DNA from: CADEEN01 sp963783785
GTDB lineage: Bacteria > Pseudomonadota > Gammaproteobacteria > Burkholderiales > Burkholderiaceae_C
Assembly: GCA_963783785.1 (NCBI GenBank)
Contig: CAWAOQ010000017.1
Coordinates: forward strand, 119,280 to 183,279
Length of the DNA: 64,000 nt
Reading direction: 5' to 3'
Of this stretch, positions 57,079-64,000 are shown piece by piece. The position numbers and the translations under genes are program-made. The notes under the pieces were generated by a model, which saw only the letters and a program-made list of their open reading frames with translations, did no database searches and was not told the DNA's origin. Each line of letters begins with the position of its first letter. Position 1 is the stretch's first letter.

Positions 57079-57223
57079 TCTTGAGCTGCCCTATGTGGGG
57101 CGCCGTCTGATTGCGCCGACTGACTTCATCAGCCCAGATTCCGCGGCTCTTGAGCCGCCGGTCTACATCACCCGCGCTGGCCGAACGCAGACCGTCGCCC
57201 AAGCCCGAATCAGCCGCGAAACG

Positions 57224-57880
57224 TCAGGCTGCTGCTTCCAGCCCACTCTCGAAATGTGCGCGCATCAGCCGCGTCGCCTTGGCCGCATCGCGCGCCTCGA
57301 TGGCCGCCATCAGCGCGCGGTGCTCGGCCAGGGAATCGGTCAGCCGTCCCTGCTTGAACAGCGAGTGGTGGCGGTTCAACTTCATCACCTTGCGAAGATC
57401 CGCCACGATGTGCGCGCACCAGCGATTGCCGGCGATCGCCAGCAGCGCCATATGGAACTGCTCGTTGGTGGCGAAGAAGGCATCGCGCTGGCGCACCTGC
57501 TTTTCGAGCCGGTCATGCAATTGGCGCAGCGAGGCGATCTGCGCCGGGCTCGCGCTGCGTGCGACCTCGCCGGCAGCGTCGGACTCGAGCAACGCGAGCA
57601 CCCGATAGACCTGGGTCACGTCGTCGCGTGACATCTCGGTGACGTAGGCGCCGCGTCTCACCTTCATCGTCACCAGGCCTTCGACGGCCAGTACTTTCAG
57701 CGCTTCGCGCAGCGGCGTGCGGCTGATGCCGAATTCGGTCGCGAGCTTCTGTTCGTCGATCCACGAGCCGGGCTCGAGTTCGCGGCTGAAGATCTGCGCG
57801 CGCAGACGTTCGGCCACGTCCTGGTAGAGGGCGCGAGGCGACAGCGAGCGCGTGGCGGTCGGTGCTGCGGCAGGGTGCAC
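57224..57880 (-). CDS. GntR-family regulator with FCD domain
   Basis: This 218-residue regulator has a winged helix (ALYQDVAERLRAQIF, LATEFGISRTPLREALKVLAVEG, RRGAYVTEM) and an all-helical FCD ligand domain with the metal-binding pattern (NEQFHMALLAIAGN, HRALMAAIEARDA). No ATG fits; GTG 57880 is the best start. It diverges from the methylmalonyl-CoA mutase operon and is its likely repressor, perhaps sensing a propionate-pathway intermediate. Confidence 0.88.
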   Translation of the reverse strand: MHPAAAPTATRSLSPRALYQDVAERLRAQIFSRELEPGSWIDEQKLATEFGISRTPLREALKVLAVEGLVTMKVRRGAYVTEMSRDDVTQVYRVLALLESDAAGEVARSASPAQIASLRQLHDRLEKQVRQRDAFFATNEQFHMALLAIAGNRWCAHIVADLRKVMKLNRHHSLFKQGRLTDSLAEHRALMAAIEARDAAKATRLMRAHFESGLEAAA

Positions 57881-57908
57881 GGGTGGTCGGGCCGATGTCA
57901 GTTTGGTG

Positions 57909-57937
57909 TTGGATTTGAATTCATAATTATGGATAAT
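57909..57937 (+). promoter_or_regulatory. promoter of the mcm operon with palindrome in the spacer
   Basis: TTGGAT (57909-57914) and GATAAT (57932-57937) are 17 bases apart and resemble a sigma-70 promoter 50 bases before mcm. The palindrome CATAATTATG (57922-57931) fills the spacer end. A repressor there, probably the divergent GntR protein, would block RNA polymerase; this is inference. Confidence 0.55.
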
Positions 57938-57986
57938 GCAAGCGCTGCAGTCTGCCCAGCCCATCCTGGCCCACGAGGAGATGCCC

Positions 57987-60136
<2,150 letters not shown>

Positions 60137-60140
<4 letters not shown>

Positions 60141-61007
60141 ACCCCACGGCGGCCACTCGGGTTCGCGCTGGAAGTCGCGAGCGCGGACGACTTCGAGGCC
60201 CTGCACGCGCTGCACCTGCGCGCCATGCGCGAGAGCCTGGAGCACCTGGGCCGCTATGACCCGCAGCACGCACGCGAGCGGCTGGCTGCCGGCTTCGCAC
60301 CCGAACACACGCATCACATCGTCGTCGACGGGCGTCGCGTGGGCTTCGTGGTGCTGAAGCCGCTGTCGCACGTGATGCGGCTGGATCACCTCTGCATCGA
60401 CCCGGCTGCGCAACGCCGCGGCATTGGCTCGCAGGTGATGGGGTGGGTCTTTGCGCAGGCCGACGCAGTGCAGTTCCCGCTCGAGCTGTGTGCCCTCAAG
60501 GGCAGCAAGGCCAACCACTTCTACCTGCGCCACGGTTGCGTGAAGACAGGAGAGGGCACATGGGACATCGACTATGTGCGCATGCCGTTGACCGACGGCG
60601 TGCGTGCAGTGCACGCCATGTGGTCGGCGTTCCAGGCGCGTGACTGGCGCTCGGCGCGCGCACTGCTGCACGACGACCTGCAGGCCGTCTGGTGGACCAG
60701 CGGCGAACGTTTCGACGGCGCCGACGCCTTCATCACGGTCAACGCCCGCTACCCCGAAGGCTGGACCATCCATCTGATCGACGTGTCGATGCTGCGGGAC
60801 GGTCGGGTGATGTCGATGGTGCGCGTCGACCACCCGCCGCAAAGCTTCTTCGCCACCACGTTCTACCTGGTCGACGATGGCGTCATCACCGCCATCGACG
60901 AGTACTGGGCCACGCTGGAGGCACCGCCGGCATGGCGCAGCCCGGGCGCTGTCGCTGGCTGCTCCCGCTTCGATCCGCGGGCCGACCCGCGGGCGCGGAT
61001 GCCATGA
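60137..61007 (+). CDS. GNAT acetyltransferase fused to SnoaL-like domain, one frameshift
   Basis: The first 150 residues form a GNAT acetyltransferase: LDHLCIDPAAQRRGIGSQVM is the acetyl-CoA loop, and NHFYLRHGCVKTGEG its end. The rest is a SnoaL/NTF2-like domain (MWSAFQARDWRSARALLHDDL, YLVDDGVITAIDEYWA). The likely start is GTG 60137, overlapping the mcm stop; an extra G near 60159 then shifts the frame before FALEVASADDFEALHAL. The stop overlaps meaB in ATGA, so it belongs to the operon. Its role there is unknown. Confidence 0.8.
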
Positions 61008-62034
61008 GCCAGCCACCGCGGCCGGCCGAGGTCGACCGGAAGCTGGTCGATGCCGTGCTGCGTGGCACGGGCGCGGCGCAACGGCGCGCCATCGCCAAGG
61101 CCATCACGCTGCTCGAGTCGACGCGCGCCGATCACCGCGCGCGTGCGGACGAACTGCTCAACGCCCTGCTGCCGCACAGCGGTCGGTCCTTTCGCCTGGG
61201 CATCAGCGGCGTGCCGGGCGTGGGCAAGAGCACCTTCATCGAAGCGCTCGGCCTGTTCCTGATCGGCGAGGGGCACCGCGTGGCGGTGCTCGCGGTCGAC
61301 CCGTCGTCCAGCGTTTCGGGCGGCTCGATCCTCGGCGACAAGACGCGCATGGAGCGGCTCTCGGTCCACGAGCGCGCCTACATCCGCCCCAGCCCCGCAG
61401 GCGGCACGCTGGGCGGCGTGGCCGAGAAGACGCGCGAGGCGATGCTGGTGTGCGAGGCCGCCGGCCACGACATCGTGATCGTCGAGACCGTGGGCGTCGG
61501 CCAGAGCGAGACCGCGGTGGCCGGCATGACCGACATGTTCGTGCTGCTGCAACTGCCCAATGCCGGCGACGACCTGCAGGCGATCAAGAAGGGCGTGATG
61601 GAGCTCGCCGACCTGGTGGTCATCAACAAGGCCGATCTCGACGAGGCCGCGGCGACGCGGGCGCGGGCGCAGATCACCAGCGCGCTGCGCCTGTTCGGCC
61701 TGCACGGGCGACCCGGATCACGCCCACCACGACGCGACGATCTGGCACCCGCAGGTGCTGCAGCTGAGCGCGCTGAAGGGCAGCGGCCTGGCCGAGTTCT
61801 GGCAGGCCGCGACCCGCTTTCGCGAGCTGCAGACCGCCAGCGGCAGGCTCGCTGAGCGCCGCCACGCGCAGGACCGGGCCTGGATGTGGGAGCGCATCGA
61901 GGCCGGTCTGCGCCAGCGTTTCAAGAGCCACGCGGCCGTGCGTGCGGCGCTGCCGCAGGTCACGCGCCGACGTGCAGGCCGGTCGCCTGGCGGCCTCGGT
62001 GGCCGCACGCCGCCTGCTCGACTTGATGAATTGA
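61004..62034 (+). CDS. meaB: methylmalonyl-CoA mutase-associated GTPase MeaB, two frameshifts
   Basis: MeaB is a G3E GTPase chaperone that loads and protects adenosylcobalamin in the mutase. Walker A is ISGVPGVGKSTFIEAL, followed by AVDPSSSVSGGSILGDKTRM, the switch ETVGVGQSETAVAGM and the base motif VVINKADLDE. Extra bases near 61708 and 61964 break the frame; repaired sequence reads GLHGDPDHAHHDA and PQVTADVQAGRLAASVAARR. The length of about 343 residues is normal. It lies between the GNAT gene and pccB. Confidence 0.93.
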
Positions 62035-62056
62035 ACGACGAACGAGGAGACTGCGT

Positions 62057-63603
<1,547 letters not shown>

Positions 63604-63705
63604 TGTCAGCCCCCACGGTCACTTTGGTCGAACTGACCAAAAGGGGGCGTCGGGCTGCTCCGGAGCTGCTGCGCGCGGCCCGAATCGCACTAAGGAGTTC
63701 ATCAC

Positions 63706-64000
63706 GTGTTCACCAAGATCCTCATCGCCAATCGGGGCGAGATTGCCTGCCGGGTCATCATGACGGCACGCAAGATGGGCATCGCGACCATCGCTGTCTA
63801 TTCCGAAGCCGACCGCGACGTGCGCCACGTCGGGCTGGCCGATGAGGCGGTGTTCATCGGCGCTGCGCCGAGCCGTGGAGTCCTATTTGCAAGGCCGACA
63901 AGATCATCGCGGCTTGCAAGAGCACCGGCGCCCAGGCCGTGCACCCGGGCTACGGCTTCCTGTCAGAGAACCAGGACTTCGCCCGGCGTGCCGAAGAGCA
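63706..64000 (+). CDS. pccA: propionyl-CoA carboxylase alpha chain (biotin carboxylase), 3'-truncated, two frameshifts
   Basis: Only the N-terminal 98 or so residues are present. FTKILIANRGEIACRVIMTA is the signature start of biotin carboxylases. GTG 63706 follows AAGGAG nine bases upstream. Extra Gs near 63876 and 63891 break the frame; repaired, it continues ESYLQADKIIAACKSTGAQ and HPGYGFLSENQDFARRAEE to the window end. With pccB it forms the biotin-dependent carboxylase that makes methylmalonyl-CoA for the mutase upstream. The operon order mcm, meaB, pccB, pccA is consistent. Confidence 0.92.
   Translation, partial: MFTKILIANRGEIACRVIMTARKMGIATIAVYSEADRDVRHVGLADEAVFIGAAPSRGVLFARPTRSSRLARAPAPRPCTRATASCQRTRTSPGVPKS

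Overview
The window looks like a high-GC (about two-thirds G+C by eye) chromosome segment of a betaproteobacterium, most likely Burkholderiales. The basis is the gene order dxs-folE2 and mdh / GntR regulator / sdhCDAB-sdhE-gltA, the Bug-type tripartite tricarboxylate transporter, and codon use. I found no rRNA, tRNA or CRISPR array.

Layout. 0-7 kb: 5'-truncated dxs, folE2, a lipoprotein, an ArsC/Spx-like protein, a DNA alkylation repair protein, an ammonium transporter and riboflavin synthase. 6.8-14.3 kb: a Gfo/Idh/MocA oxidoreductase and an aldo/keto reductase, then an NAD-salvage group (pncB, pncA, a divergent PRPP synthetase, a small-molecule kinase, a DHH phosphoesterase). 14.3-20.7 kb: a small PHP/PolX-like chimera, an ACP / acyl-AMP ligase / acyltransferase fusion, and aconitase. 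20.7-25.7 kb: vapBC, serC-serA, exonuclease I and an exported hypothetical protein. 25.9-31.4 kb: a CitE-like lyase divergent from tctCBA-gnd. 31.4-39.5 kb: an alpha/beta hydrolase, then a TCA block of mdh divergent from a GntR regulator and sdhCDAB-sdhE-gltA. 39.8-40.4 kb: a cold-shock protein and a second-type IF-1.

40.5-50.0 kb holds a signalling unit: a soluble hybrid histidine kinase of about 2,700 residues with twelve tandem GAF domains, a free Hpt protein, and a receiver-cyclase. Together they form a complete His-Asp-His-Asp relay ending in cyclic-nucleotide synthesis. 50.1-52.2 kb: a glycosyltransferase translationally coupled to selD, matching senB-senC of selenosugar/selenoneine synthesis, with no senA in the window. 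52.3-53.5 kb: a thiolase. 53.6-57.1 kb: an IS91-type remnant, an AraC regulator, a Tat-exported protein that keeps the Cys/His/Arg set of the DszB desulfinase, and a periplasmic rhodanese; this looks like an acquired organosulfur module. 57.2-64.0 kb: a GntR/FCD regulator divergent from a propionyl-CoA to succinyl-CoA operon (mcm, GNAT-SnoaL protein, meaB, pccB, pccA), cut by the window end.

About 25 single-base indels break otherwise excellent genes, including dxs, acnA, sdhC, sdhD, sdhA, sdhE, meaB, pccB and pccA. Nearly all are one-base insertions, so I read them as assembly error rather than decay and annotate the full-length genes across them.
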